From a bacterium (GTDB lineage Bacteria; Bacteroidota; Bacteroidia; Chitinophagales; Chitinophagaceae): a stretch of 55,798 nucleotides of DNA. Under the pieces are notes generated by a model. That model searched no databases. It was not told the origin of the DNA and worked only from the letters and a program-made list of their open reading frames with translations. Location: positions 1-55,798 of the forward strand of contig DAHXOZ010000003.1 of assembly GCA_027364635.1 (NCBI GenBank), given 5' to 3'. The position numbers and the translations under genes are program-made. Position 1 is the first letter of the stretch. Every line of letters starts with the position of its first letter. Below, piece by piece: positions 32,226 to 41,649 of this stretch.

Positions 32226-32642
32226 TTACGAATTTTTTTCTTTATCCTCGTCCTCAATTGTATTTTCGTGATTTTCCATGGGTTCGTGTGTTTCTTCAGG
32301 GTGCATGTCTGAACGTTTGTCGAGCATAATAAGGTTATCAGCAATAATTTCTGTGATTGCTTTTTTATTATGATCCTTATCTTCCCAATACCTTGTTTTT
32401 AAACGACCTTCAATGTAAACCAGGCTACTTTTATGTAAATATTTTTGTGCCAATTCCGCAAGTCCGCGCCAGAGCACAATATTATGCCATTCGGTTTGAG
32501 AAACTAATTTTCCGTTTTTGTCTTTATAGGTTTCCGTGGTGGCTAATGGAAATTTTGATACAGGGATGTTTCCTTCAAGATATTGGATGTCAGGATCTTT
32601 ACCAAGGTTTCCAATTAGCATCACTTTATTGACTCCACGCAT
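32226..32642 (-). CDS. ssb: Single-stranded DNA-binding protein
   Basis: MRGVNKVMLIGNLGKDPDIQYLEG...TEWHNIVLWRGLAELAQKYLHKSSLVYIEGRLKTR. Confidence 0.96.
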   Translation of the reverse strand: MRGVNKVMLIGNLGKDPDIQYLEGNIPVSKFPLATTETYKDKNGKLVSQTEWHNIVLWRGLAELAQKYLHKSSLVYIEGRLKTRYWEDKDHNKKAITEIIADNLIMLDKRSDMHPEETHEPMENHENTIEDEDKEKNS

Positions 32643-32673
32643 AAAACTTTTTTTCTTCTTTAAATAACCAAAT

Positions 32674-33744
32674 TCAATTTAAAGATACATTTTTATCTGC
32701 TAAATAGGATGCTATTAATTTTGGAAAAGGGAGGGTTTTAATCTGCTGGTGGTTCACCTGGAAGTATTCATGAATGCTTAATGGTTTTTTTAATTCAATA
32801 TGAATAAACCTGCCAGTAATAAGCTGGTGAGTAAGCTTTTGGGAAATTTTTGGTGAAATATATTTTATTGTAAAATCTGCCTGGTTTAAAATTTTCTTAA
32901 TTTCTTTGTTTACTGTAAGTTTAGTTTCATCAAGCCCAACTTTTGTTTCAATTAAGGTGAATTCATATAGATTTTGCCAGATATCTTTCCCTGTTCTTTT
33001 ACGCACGTAAATTTGGTGGTCATATTCAACGACGAGGTAATTAAAAAACCTTTCTTTTTGGCTGATCTTTTTTGTATTTACAGGCAAAGCAGTCACTTTG
33101 TTTTTCAATAAGGCAACACATTTTTTTTGAAGAGGGCACAGCAAACACAAAGGCGCAGCTGGCTTGCAAATTATTGCTCCAAAATCCATTAATGCCTGAT
33201 TGTATTTTCCGGGGGCCTTTTTATTGAGAAGCGATTGTGCAAGTCTGCTGTAAAATTTTTTACCTTCCGTAGTATTTATCGGAATTTCTTTCCCGAAAAA
33301 CCTTGATAATACCCGAAAAACATTACCATCTAAAACAGCAAAAGGCTGATTGAAAGCAAATGAAGCAATTGCTGATGCAGTATACGTTCCAATACCTTTT
33401 AAAGTGAGAATATCCTCATATTTATCAGGAAACCTTCCATTTAATTCCTCATTAATAAATTTAGCGGTTGCTAATAAATTTTTGCATCTTGAATAATATC
33501 CAAGACCTTCCCATAATTTGTAAACTTCATTTTCGGAAGCACCTGAAAGGGTTTTTATATCGGGAAATGCTGCAATAAAACGATTGTAATATTCCATTCC
33601 CTGTTGCACTCTTGTTTGTTGCAAAATAATTTCACTTATCCAAATCCTGTATGGGTCGCTTTCTCCTTTCCAGGGCATTTGCCTGTTATTTTCAGTTTCA
33701 TTCCATTCCAGAAGAGTGTTAGAAAAGAAATTTGTGTTTTGCAT
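32674..33744 (-). CDS. mutY: A/G-specific adenine glycosylase
   Basis: MPWKGESDPYRIWISEIILQQTRVQQ, GIGTYTASAIASFAF, C-x6-C-x2-C-x5-C cluster (CKPAAPLCLLCPLQKKC). Confidence 0.96.
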   Translation of the reverse strand: MQNTNFFSNTLLEWNETENNRQMPWKGESDPYRIWISEIILQQTRVQQGMEYYNRFIAAFPDIKTLSGASENEVYKLWEGLGYYSRCKNLLATAKFINEELNGRFPDKYEDILTLKGIGTYTASAIASFAFNQPFAVLDGNVFRVLSRFFGKEIPINTTEGKKFYSRLAQSLLNKKAPGKYNQALMDFGAIICKPAAPLCLLCPLQKKCVALLKNKVTALPVNTKKISQKERFFNYLVVEYDHQIYVRKRTGKDIWQNLYEFTLIETKVGLDETKLTVNKEIKKILNQADFTIKYISPKISQKLTHQLITGRFIHIELKKPLSIHEYFQVNHQQIKTLPFPKLIASYLADKNVSLN

Positions 33745-33823
33745 ATAAAGCGAAATAACAAATATTTTAATTGATTTTAATCAAAGAAAACCGGAATTTG
33801 AAGTAAAATAAAAAAAAAATAAA

Positions 33824-33873
33824 TACACAAAAGATGTTATAGCAGGTTATTACACAAAAGATCGCTAAATTTG
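33824..33873 (+). promoter_or_regulatory. Direct repeat TACACAAAAGAT (33824-33835, 33851-33862) followed by TAAATTTG -7-like box upstream of HU/IHF gene
   Basis: Two exact 12-bp copies 27 bp apart directly upstream of the -7-like element. Confidence 0.5.
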
Positions 33874-33938
33874 TCATACCTGGTTGAAACATCTTTAGAG
33901 CACATTTTAATTTTCATCTAACTAAAAAAGAGTTTAAA

Positions 33939-34226
33939 ATGAGAAAAGCAGATTTAATTAACCGGATTTCGGAAAATACGGGAATCGCAAAAGTAGACGT
34001 TCTCGTAACACTTGAAAATTTATTTAAGGAAGTAAAGAAATCACTTGGTGAGGGTGAAAATATTTACATCAGGGGTTTTGGTAGCTTCATAACGAAAAAA
34101 AGAGCTGCCAAGATAGGTCGCAATATTAAAAAAAATACAGCAGTAGAGATTCCTGAACATTACATTCCGGCCTTCAAACCTTCCAAGGAATTTGTTGAGC
34201 AAATTAAAGAAAAGAACCTTCCCTAA
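33939..34226 (+). CDS. HU/IHF-family DNA-binding protein
   Basis: MRKADLINRISENTGIAKVDV...GENIYIRGFGSFITKKRAAKIGRNIKKNTAVEIPEHYIPAFKPSKEF. Confidence 0.95.
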   Translation: MRKADLINRISENTGIAKVDVLVTLENLFKEVKKSLGEGENIYIRGFGSFITKKRAAKIGRNIKKNTAVEIPEHYIPAFKPSKEFVEQIKEKNLP

Positions 34227-34278
34227 AAGATAGTAATGCATTAACTTTGCAGCCTGATAAAAAATCCAGATTTAGATT

Positions 34279-35133
34279 TTGAACAAAAGAATCATTTTAG
34301 CAGGAGCAGGTGTTGTTTTGGTATTCGTACTTTTTTTCTTTGGAAAAACAGCAACTTCAAAGAAGGAAATGCCATTAATGGCCAAGGCTGAAACTCCACA
34401 ATTTAATTTTAAAGATACCCTTAGTGCCGATAAGCAACAATTATCTGCCAGTCAATTACTGTATGTTACCAAGATAGAAAACGATATCAGCAGGGGCGAT
34501 CTTAAGCACCAGGGTGTAAATCAGTATACAGACCTTGCTAATTTTTGGAAAGACACTGCAGGAAAATTTATTCCTTATGCTTATTATTTGAGTGAAGCTG
34601 CCAAGTTGGATAATTCAGAAAAAAAACTCACCTTTGCAGCCCGATTGATTTTAGAGAACATGAAAAGGGAGGATAACCCGGCTCAGAAAGTATGGGAAGC
34701 GCAAACAGCAGCCTCACTTTTTGAACAGGCACTAAAGCTGAATCCGGATAATGATGACTTAAAAGTCGGATTGGGAAGTTGTTACGTTTACGGAGAAGGA
34801 ATGATTGGTAATCCTGAGCAGACAATGAAAGGAATACAACAATTGCTCCAGGTAGTGAATAAGGATTCCAACAACATGCAGGCGCAGTTGGTTTTAGGAA
34901 TTGGGGGGGTTATATCAAACCAATACGACAAAGCTATTGAAAGGTTAAAAAAGGTAGTGAGTTTTGACCCACAAAATCTTGAAGCAGTTTCCTGGCTTGC
35001 CGATGCTTATGCCGCAGCAGGCGATAAGCAAAATGCGATAAAATGGTATGAGCAAAGTGAGCATTTGGTAAATAATCCGGCGTTTACTAAAGAAATTGAC
35101 GCGCGAATAAAAATTTTGAAAGAAAACCAGTAA
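34279..35133 (+). CDS. TPR-repeat protein with N-terminal membrane anchor (TTG start)
   Basis: TPR-like helices (QYDKAIERLKKVVSFDPQNLEAVSWLADAYAAAGDKQNAIKWYEQS). Confidence 0.85.
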   Translation: MNKRIILAGAGVVLVFVLFFFGKTATSKKEMPLMAKAETPQFNFKDTLSADKQQLSASQLLYVTKIENDISRGDLKHQGVNQYTDLANFWKDTAGKFIPYAYYLSEAAKLDNSEKKLTFAARLILENMKREDNPAQKVWEAQTAASLFEQALKLNPDNDDLKVGLGSCYVYGEGMIGNPEQTMKGIQQLLQVVNKDSNNMQAQLVLGIGGVISNQYDKAIERLKKVVSFDPQNLEAVSWLADAYAAAGDKQNAIKWYEQSEHLVNNPAFTKEIDARIKILKENQ

Positions 35134-35152
35134 TTGTTAGCAGAGTAACAAT

Positions 35153-35182
35153 GGCAAATAAAAAAATTATTATTTGCCTTTT
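35153..35182 (+). terminator. Intrinsic terminator after the TPR gene
   Basis: GGCAAATAA-N8-TTATTTGCC followed by TTTT. Confidence 0.75.
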
Positions 35183-35208
35183 ATTATAAATTATTAAAAA
35201 AACTATTT

Positions 35209-35298
35209 ATGCCTTGCGGTAAAAAAAGAAAACGCCATAAGATCGCTACTCATAAGCGTAAAAAGCGTTTAAGAAAGAATCGTCATAAGAAGAGGTAA
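35209..35298 (+). CDS. 29-aa basic protein MPCGKKRKRHKIATHKRKKRLRKNRHKKR, AURKAIP1/COX24-domain (mS38/bS22-like) small ribosomal protein
   Basis: ATG-to-TAA ORF read directly; not in the supplied ORF track because it is too short; highly basic signature as in AURKAIP1/COX24-domain proteins of Bacteroidota. Confidence 0.85.
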   Translation: MPCGKKRKRHKIATHKRKKRLRKNRHKKR

Positions 35299-35390
35299 TT
35301 ATTTACTTACTTTTACTTTCGCACGCCGGTATATCCGGCTTTATCCTTTTCCTTCTGTTTTGTTTAAGAACTGATTAAAGAATTTAAAGT

Positions 35391-36944
35391 TTGAATAAGG
35401 AACTTATTATAAATGCTGCCCCACAGGCAGTTGAAATAGCCTTACTTGAGGATAAAAAGCTCGTGGAAATGCACAATGAAAATGCAAATTCAAGCTTTGG
35501 CGTTGGTGATTTGTATTTAGGGAAAGTAAAAAAATTGATTCCGGGACTTAATGCTGCTTTTATTGATGTAGGTTTTGAAAAAGATGCTTTTTTACATTAT
35601 TCTGATCTAAGTCCATATATCCGTTCTATTTTAAAATTTACCAAATTGGCAATGAATGATAATTCGCCATTAGGAATCAATTTTGAAAATTTCCAGGTAG
35701 AACCGGAAATTGTAAAGACGGGAAAAATTGCAGAGGTGCTAAGCGGTAAACCTAATATCCTGGTACAAATATTAAAAGAGCCTATCGCAGCTAAAGGCCC
35801 ACGCCTCAGTTGTGAAATTTCATTGCCGGGCCGCTATGTAGTTCTTACTCCTTTCAATGATATTATTGCTGTTTCCAGGAAGATCCATTCTTCTGATGAA
35901 AGAAAAAGATTGCAAAAAATTATTGAAGCCGTAAAACCCAAAAACTTTGGAGTAATTGTGCGTACAGCAGCTGAAGGCAAACCTGCCAGCGAACTTCATG
36001 AAGACCTCATCGGACTTACCAATACCTGGAACAATATTCAGAATAACTTAAAAAATGCTGTTCCTCCTACAAAGATTCTGGCCGAAGAAGGGAAAACCAA
36101 TAGTATCCTTCGCGATCTTCTTACTGAGGATTTTAATAAGATTGTTGTTAATGATAGAAATATTTTTAACGAAACCAAATCTTATCTCCAGCGCATTGCG
36201 CCGGATAGAATTGACATACTTTCTTTTCATAGTAATGGTTCACCCATTTTTGATGCATATGGTGTTACCCGCCAGGTAAAAGCCTCTTTTGGCAAAACCG
36301 TTAACCTGCCAAGTGGAGCTTACCTGATTATTGAACATACCGAAGCCCTGCATGTAATAGATGTAAACAGCGGCTACAAAAGCGTAGGCAATAACCAGGA
36401 ACAAAATGCCCTGGAAACCAACCTGGAAGCGGCCGCAGAAATTGCAAGGCAATTGCGATTAAGAGATATAGGCGGAATTATCGTGGTTGATTTCATTGAT
36501 ATGAAACTTCCTGAAAACAAAAAGAAGCTTGCTGAACAAATGGATTTGTTCATGCGCACAGACAGGGCAAAGCATGCCGTACTGCCTATAAGTAAATTTG
36601 GTCTCATGCAAATAACCAGGCAACGCATGAAGCCCGAAACTAATATCAACACAATGGAGTTGTGCCCAAGTTGCGGTGGCACCGGAAAAGTTTCGTCTAC
36701 CTTGGTACTTGAAGATGAAATAGAAAAGAATCTCAGTTATTTAATAATGCAAAAACATAAAGGACTGACTATTGAAGTGCATCCTATTATGTATGCGTAT
36801 CTAACCAAAGGCTTTCCTTCCAGGAGAATGAAATGGAGCCTGAAATTTAAAGAAAAAATCAAGGTGCGCTCCAACACAAATTATCACCTTACTGAATTTC
36901 ATTTTTTTGACAAGAGTAATGAAGAAATAAAATTACAATTGTAA
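35391..36944 (+). CDS. rng: Ribonuclease E/G family protein (RNase G), TTG start
   Basis: GDLYLGKVKKLIPGLNAAFIDVG S1-like N-terminus, IVVDFIDMK, CPSCGGTGKV zinc-link. Confidence 0.95.
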   Translation: MNKELIINAAPQAVEIALLEDKKLVEMHNENANSSFGVGDLYLGKVKKLIPGLNAAFIDVGFEKDAFLHYSDLSPYIRSILKFTKLAMNDNSPLGINFENFQVEPEIVKTGKIAEVLSGKPNILVQILKEPIAAKGPRLSCEISLPGRYVVLTPFNDIIAVSRKIHSSDERKRLQKIIEAVKPKNFGVIVRTAAEGKPASELHEDLIGLTNTWNNIQNNLKNAVPPTKILAEEGKTNSILRDLLTEDFNKIVVNDRNIFNETKSYLQRIAPDRIDILSFHSNGSPIFDAYGVTRQVKASFGKTVNLPSGAYLIIEHTEALHVIDVNSGYKSVGNNQEQNALETNLEAAAEIARQLRLRDIGGIIVVDFIDMKLPENKKKLAEQMDLFMRTDRAKHAVLPISKFGLMQITRQRMKPETNINTMELCPSCGGTGKVSSTLVLEDEIEKNLSYLIMQKHKGLTIEVHPIMYAYLTKGFPSRRMKWSLKFKEKIKVRSNTNYHLTEFHFFDKSNEEIKLQL

Positions 36945-36980
36945 TATTCAACTCTTTTGTATTTTCTATCCCATATTTAC

Positions 36981-37012
36981 TTTGCCCGTTAATATTTGAG
37001 TCGTTAGTTTTG
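36981..37012 (+). promoter_or_regulatory. Putative promoter TTTG-N20-TAGTTTTG
   Basis: Exact Bacteroidota -33/-7 pattern, 45 bp before the aldo/keto reductase start. Confidence 0.6.
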
Positions 37013-37056
37013 TACAAAACGGATTCCTCATTTTATCACATTATTAAGTAAAAATT

Positions 37057-38055
37057 ATGGCTTATCAAGCAGATGTAAACAGGTATGAAAGAATGAATTA
37101 TCGCCGTTGCGGAAACAGTGGCATAAAGTTGCCTTTAATTTCACTCGGCCTTTGGCACAACTTTGGCGAAATTGATGATTATGAAAATTGTCGTTCTATT
37201 CTGCATACTGCCTTTGATAATGGTATTACTCATTTTGATTTAGCCAACAATTATGGCCCTCCTCCTGGAGCTGCAGAATCAACGTTTGGCAAAATTTTTA
37301 AGCAGGATTTTAAACACTATCGTGATGAATTAATTGTTTCTTCAAAAGCTGGTTACCATATGTGGGAGGGCCCATACGGCGATTGGGGCTCCAAAAAATA
37401 TTTGGTGGCCAGCCTCGACCAAAGCCTGCAAAGAATGGGGCTCGAATATGTAGATATTTTTTACCATCATCGCCCGGATCCGGAAACGCCTTTGGAAGAA
37501 ACAATGACCACACTTGACCTGATTGTTCGCCAGGGAAAGGCTTTATATGTTGGAATTTCAAGTTATCAACCTCATGAAGCAAAAAAAGCAATTGACATGT
37601 TGCGGCAAATGGGAACTCCCTGCCTGATTGTTCAGCCACGATATTCTATGTTAGATCGTTGGGTTGAGGATGGATTATTGGATGTTTTGGAAAAAGAAAA
37701 AGTGGGTTGCATTACCTTCTCGTCGCTTGCACAAGGATTGCTTACCAATAAATACCTTAAAGGAATTCCTGAAGATTCGAGGGTAGGTAGACATCTTGAA
37801 AATGGTGCAATTACAGAATCACAAATAACCGGGGAAACAGTCAATAAAGTAAAACAACTAAACGAATTGGCTGCGGCCAGGAATCAAACCCTCGCACAAA
37901 TGGCGCTGGCCTGGGTTTTAAAGGATGAAAGGATAACTTCTGTAATTTTAGGGGCAAGCAAAGCCAAGCAGGTAACAGAAGGGATTGAAGCAACGAAAAA
38001 TGTAAAATTTAGCAAAGAAGAACTTGACAAAATAGAATTTATTCTGAGGCAATAA
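37057..38055 (+). CDS. Aldo/keto reductase, L-glyceraldehyde 3-phosphate reductase (YghZ)-like
   Basis: GITHFDLANNYGPPPGAAESTFGKI, YVDIFYHHRPDPETPLEETM. Confidence 0.93.
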   Translation: MAYQADVNRYERMNYRRCGNSGIKLPLISLGLWHNFGEIDDYENCRSILHTAFDNGITHFDLANNYGPPPGAAESTFGKIFKQDFKHYRDELIVSSKAGYHMWEGPYGDWGSKKYLVASLDQSLQRMGLEYVDIFYHHRPDPETPLEETMTTLDLIVRQGKALYVGISSYQPHEAKKAIDMLRQMGTPCLIVQPRYSMLDRWVEDGLLDVLEKEKVGCITFSSLAQGLLTNKYLKGIPEDSRVGRHLENGAITESQITGETVNKVKQLNELAAARNQTLAQMALAWVLKDERITSVILGASKAKQVTEGIEATKNVKFSKEELDKIEFILRQ

Positions 38056-38090
38056 TTGCGTATGTTCTTTACTGTTATAAAATAAAATTA

Positions 38091-38816
38091 ATGATCTCAA
38101 AAAGGATTCTTGCGTTTAGCAGTTCGCACTCTGGTAACTCTGCCTTCCTTGAAAAACCTTCTTCAGTAATCAACAAATTTATTGGCAGTAAACCAACAAA
38201 TATTGCATTTATTCCTTTTGCAGATGTAGGTAAAAAATACGAAGAATATACATTAGCTGTTCAGAATGGTTTAAAAAATAATAGAGTAAAAATCAATGTT
38301 GTTTTGCCTTCAAATGCAGCTTCTGTAATTGAAAACGCTGAAGTTATAATGGTCGGTGGTGGCAACACGTTTAAGTTGATTCATGATTTATATGAATTGG
38401 AAATCTTAAATACGATTCGTGAAAAACTGAACAATGGTTGCCCTTACATCGGTTGGAGTGCCGGCTCCAATATTTTGGCTCCTTCGATTTCAACAACCAA
38501 TGATATGCCGGTCATTGAACCGAAATCTTTTAAAGCTCTTGGAATATTTTCGTTCCAAATCAACCCTCATTATTTTAATAAAAAAATAGAAGGTTTTAAT
38601 GGAGAAACCCGCGACGATCGTTTGGGAGAATTTTTAATAATGAATCCATATGCTTTTATTTTAGGTTTACCAGAAGGGAGTTATTTAAAACTTGAAGAAG
38701 AAAAGCTCGAATATTTTGGTGAAGGAGAAGGCGTACTATTTACATCCGTCGAAAACGGGGAAGGTTTCGCAAAAAAGAAAATTCATTCTGAAGAAAATAT
38801 TTCTTTTCTTTTGTAA
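38091..38816 (+). CDS. pepE: Dipeptidase E (alpha-aspartyl dipeptidase, S51)
   Basis: IMVGGGNTFKLI, YIGWSAGSNI nucleophile elbow, INPHYF. Confidence 0.93.
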   Translation: MISKRILAFSSSHSGNSAFLEKPSSVINKFIGSKPTNIAFIPFADVGKKYEEYTLAVQNGLKNNRVKINVVLPSNAASVIENAEVIMVGGGNTFKLIHDLYELEILNTIREKLNNGCPYIGWSAGSNILAPSISTTNDMPVIEPKSFKALGIFSFQINPHYFNKKIEGFNGETRDDRLGEFLIMNPYAFILGLPEGSYLKLEEEKLEYFGEGEGVLFTSVENGEGFAKKKIHSEENISFLL

Positions 38817-38992
38817 ACGATTTCTATCTGGTGTAATCTAAAAAGCCTTAACCCTGAGCTGAATTGCAATTTTATTCACCAATTTCATAAGTTTTTATCG
38901 CACTATAAACAACTTTGCTTTGATTAATAGCTACCGGTAGATGGCTTGTTAAGGACTATAATTTATAGAACAACATGATGCACGACGCACTT

Positions 38993-39024
38993 AAAAAGCT
39001 TCCGGAATTACCCGGAAGCTTTTC
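38993..39024 (-). terminator. sRNA copy C intrinsic terminator
   Basis: Minus AAAAGCTTCCGG...CCGGAAGCTTTTT. Confidence 0.75.
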
Positions 39025-39253
39025 AGTAATTTAATCCTGGGGTTTCTTTGATTTTTCAGGCTTAAACTTTTTGCGAATTTTGAGGGTTAGTGTTCCTTTG
39101 GTTCGGTCTATCTAAAAATATTGGATATTAAAAGAAGTTGACTGATATCAGATTTTATATGGTTTTTCCGGGATTATTGGCAATTTTTTTCAATGGATAT
39201 GGTTCCCGATTTTTAACGGTAGATTAATGTTTGTTGAACATCAATCAACTTCT
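38993..39253 (-). ncRNA. Predicted ~261-nt small RNA, copy C of a three-member family
   Basis: TTG-N20-TATCTTTG promoter (39258-39288), 14-bp closing stem AGAAGTTGATTGAT/ATCAGTCAACTTCT, terminator at 38993-39024, no ORF. Confidence 0.75.
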
Positions 39254-39257
39254 GTAA

Positions 39258-39288
39258 CAAAGATAGAAACAGGGTGGGCGATCTGCAA
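39258..39288 (-). promoter_or_regulatory. sRNA copy C promoter TTG-N20-TATCTTTG
   Basis: Direct reading of minus strand. Confidence 0.7.
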
Positions 39289-39507
39289 TAGCATTAATGC
39301 TGATTTTTCTTATTAAGGAAATACGGTTGTAATTCGTAAAAACACGATTTGATATATAGAAATTTTACTTTTCCGGTTGAAGATTAAAAAAGAAAATTTG
39401 TGTAAATTCCCGGATAACAATAGAAAAATTAATAAATTTATAATCCCTCATCTATAATTTCTTATTCAAAAATATTTTAAATAAAAATCATAAAATCAAC
39501 AATATTT

Positions 39508-39702
39508 ATGGCCCAGTTTATCAAGGTTACCCAAAAAGATGGTATTGAAATATTAATAAATACCAACATCATTGAAACCATTTTTCCGGATCACACCTTG
39601 GCAAATTGTAATTCCCTGATCAATTTTACCAAGGCTTCTGCTAAAAAGAGTTTTTATGCCCGGCAAACTCTTGAAGAAATATGGAAAATGATATTGCAAT
39701 AA
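39508..39702 (+). CDS. 64-aa hypothetical protein, weakly FlbD/SwrD-like
   Basis: MAQFIKVTQKDGIEILINTNIIETIFPDHTLANCNSLINF pattern; intact ORF in a non-overlapped region. Confidence 0.55.
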   Translation: MAQFIKVTQKDGIEILINTNIIETIFPDHTLANCNSLINFTKASAKKSFYARQTLEEIWKMILQ

Positions 39703-39712
39703 ATAACCGGCC

Positions 39713-40210
39713 TTACCGGCTCAAACGGCTAATAATTTCTCTATGCTCCGGAAAGGCATTTAATAGATTTGTTTTATCTGCTATCTCAAAATCAGCAAAA
39801 TCAAATCCAGGGGCAACAGTACAACCGACAAGACTGAACGAACTTTCTACATCAGGTTCAGCAGCGAACCAGGACATTGCGGGCACGACAAACTGGAATG
39901 TTTCTTCCAAATAAATATTTGAACCAAGTTTTATGTAATAATATTTTCCTTTAGGTTCAATTACATGAATCAGCAATTTATCACCAGCATAAAAGTGCCA
40001 GCACTCTTCGCTTTTAATACGATGAAAAAGTGAATGCTCGCCCTGCCGTAATAAATAATAAATAGCAGTAGAAAAATTCCTTTCACCTTCAAAGCGTTTA
40101 GGCAAAGCTTCCGCAATAATCTTTTCTTCTGACCGGTAAGTTTCTTTAAAAAATCCTCCTTCAGGATGAGGCTGTAATTGAAGATGACTTATAAAATAGT
40201 TCGCATTCAT
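39713..40210 (-). CDS. Cupin (DUF985-type) protein
   Basis: LQPHPEGGFFKETYRS, SLFHRIKSEECWHFYAGDKLLIHVI. Confidence 0.92.
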   Translation of the reverse strand: MNANYFISHLQLQPHPEGGFFKETYRSEEKIIAEALPKRFEGERNFSTAIYYLLRQGEHSLFHRIKSEECWHFYAGDKLLIHVIEPKGKYYYIKLGSNIYLEETFQFVVPAMSWFAAEPDVESSFSLVGCTVAPGFDFADFEIADKTNLLNAFPEHREIISRLSR

Positions 40211-40260
40211 TTAGTTTGATTTTGCATTTGTGACCCTGACGATAAAATTCCAGCTAAATA

Positions 40261-41517
40261 TTAATAATCGGAAGGAAAAGTTTCGGGAACCTTTCTTCTG
40301 TCAACATGTAAAGCAAGCGGATGTAACGCTTTGGTTTCGTCAATAAAAATGAAAGCGTCATACCGTTGTGGAAGAAGAGATGGAACATAATTTCCATATT
40401 TTTCCATTGTCGGATCATATACTACTCCTATCGCCCGATGCCCTATTTTCTCAAAATATTCTTCAGGTATTTCATTGTTGAAAAGTAAATAACGGTCCTC
40501 ATCACTTTTATGATGTAAATGATATTCCACACTGCCTCTTTGTGCTTCCGGAACTTCCATCACCTCCATCGGGGCGCCCCATTCTGCCCCGGCAATTACA
40601 GTGCCCCGGTAGGTTGCGAAGCCAGCCAGGTAAACATTATTTTCGCCATATTCTTCTCTTGACAATTCACCGATATTTACCATTCCGGCTCTTGACATAC
40701 CTGTAGCTCTTGCATCCCCGATGTGGGTGTTGTGTTCCCAAACAATTCCTTTTGCATTTTTTCCATGGAATTTCATCAAGCGATTCAAAGTTTCCATCAT
40801 GTGGCGGTCGCGTATGTTCCAGCTTTCGTTATCAAACCCAATCATGGTACGATAATATTTTTCTGCATTTACCGCTATCAAAGCGTTTTGCTCTGTATTA
40901 AAACCGGCTTCGCGGTCGCCGTCCATAAATTGGGCTTTTACCCTTATCTCCTTTAAAAGCGCCAGCACTTCTTCGCTGCAGCCTGATTCTCTTAATGTAT
41001 AACGGGCATATTGTTGTTCGTTTTCATTAAAAGGCTCAAAACATTGAATCGCTTTTCTAACTGAGTTAGCAGCATTCGGATCTTCAGTTTCCAGGTAATG
41101 CATCATTGCTTTCATCGAATCCCAAAGACTGTAGACATCCAATCCGTAAAAGCCAACTTTTTTATCAATTGCAAGAGGCTGATTATGCTCTCTCAACCAT
41201 TCTGCAAGGCCTGCTACTTCCCAGTTTCCCCACATCCAGGTAGGCCAGCGGTCAAATGTTTTTAAAATATCTTCTATGGTATCTCCCGCATCTTTGTATC
41301 CCTTTATAAAACGGTTTATTTTATAACAATCAGGCCAGTCGCCTTCTACCGCTATAAAATTGAAGCCTTTTTCCTCTATCAATCTTTTTGAAATAGCCGC
41401 GCGCCATGTGTAGAATTCATGGGTACCATGCGAAGCTTCTCCCAACATTACAATAGGACGATCTCCGATATCGTCCAGCAGCGGATTCAAATCTCTTGAA
41501 TTATTTAATGGAAACAT
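40261..41517 (-). CDS. Erythromycin esterase family protein
   Basis: VMLGEASHGTHEFYTWR, FIAVEGDWPDCYKINRF, IVWEHNTHIGDARATGM. Confidence 0.94.
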   Translation of the reverse strand: MFPLNNSRDLNPLLDDIGDRPIVMLGEASHGTHEFYTWRAAISKRLIEEKGFNFIAVEGDWPDCYKINRFIKGYKDAGDTIEDILKTFDRWPTWMWGNWEVAGLAEWLREHNQPLAIDKKVGFYGLDVYSLWDSMKAMMHYLETEDPNAANSVRKAIQCFEPFNENEQQYARYTLRESGCSEEVLALLKEIRVKAQFMDGDREAGFNTEQNALIAVNAEKYYRTMIGFDNESWNIRDRHMMETLNRLMKFHGKNAKGIVWEHNTHIGDARATGMSRAGMVNIGELSREEYGENNVYLAGFATYRGTVIAGAEWGAPMEVMEVPEAQRGSVEYHLHHKSDEDRYLLFNNEIPEEYFEKIGHRAIGVVYDPTMEKYGNYVPSLLPQRYDAFIFIDETKALHPLALHVDRRKVPETFPSDY

Positions 41518-41649
41518 AACAAACTGTTTATGCTAAAAAGCCACAATTTACTTGCCAGAAGAAAGGTTTTTTGCTTTCTTTCCAAAATAAAAATTGCCAT
41601 TAAAAGTTGGTTTACTGTTATATAAAAAACTTGACGGAAATAAATTTTT

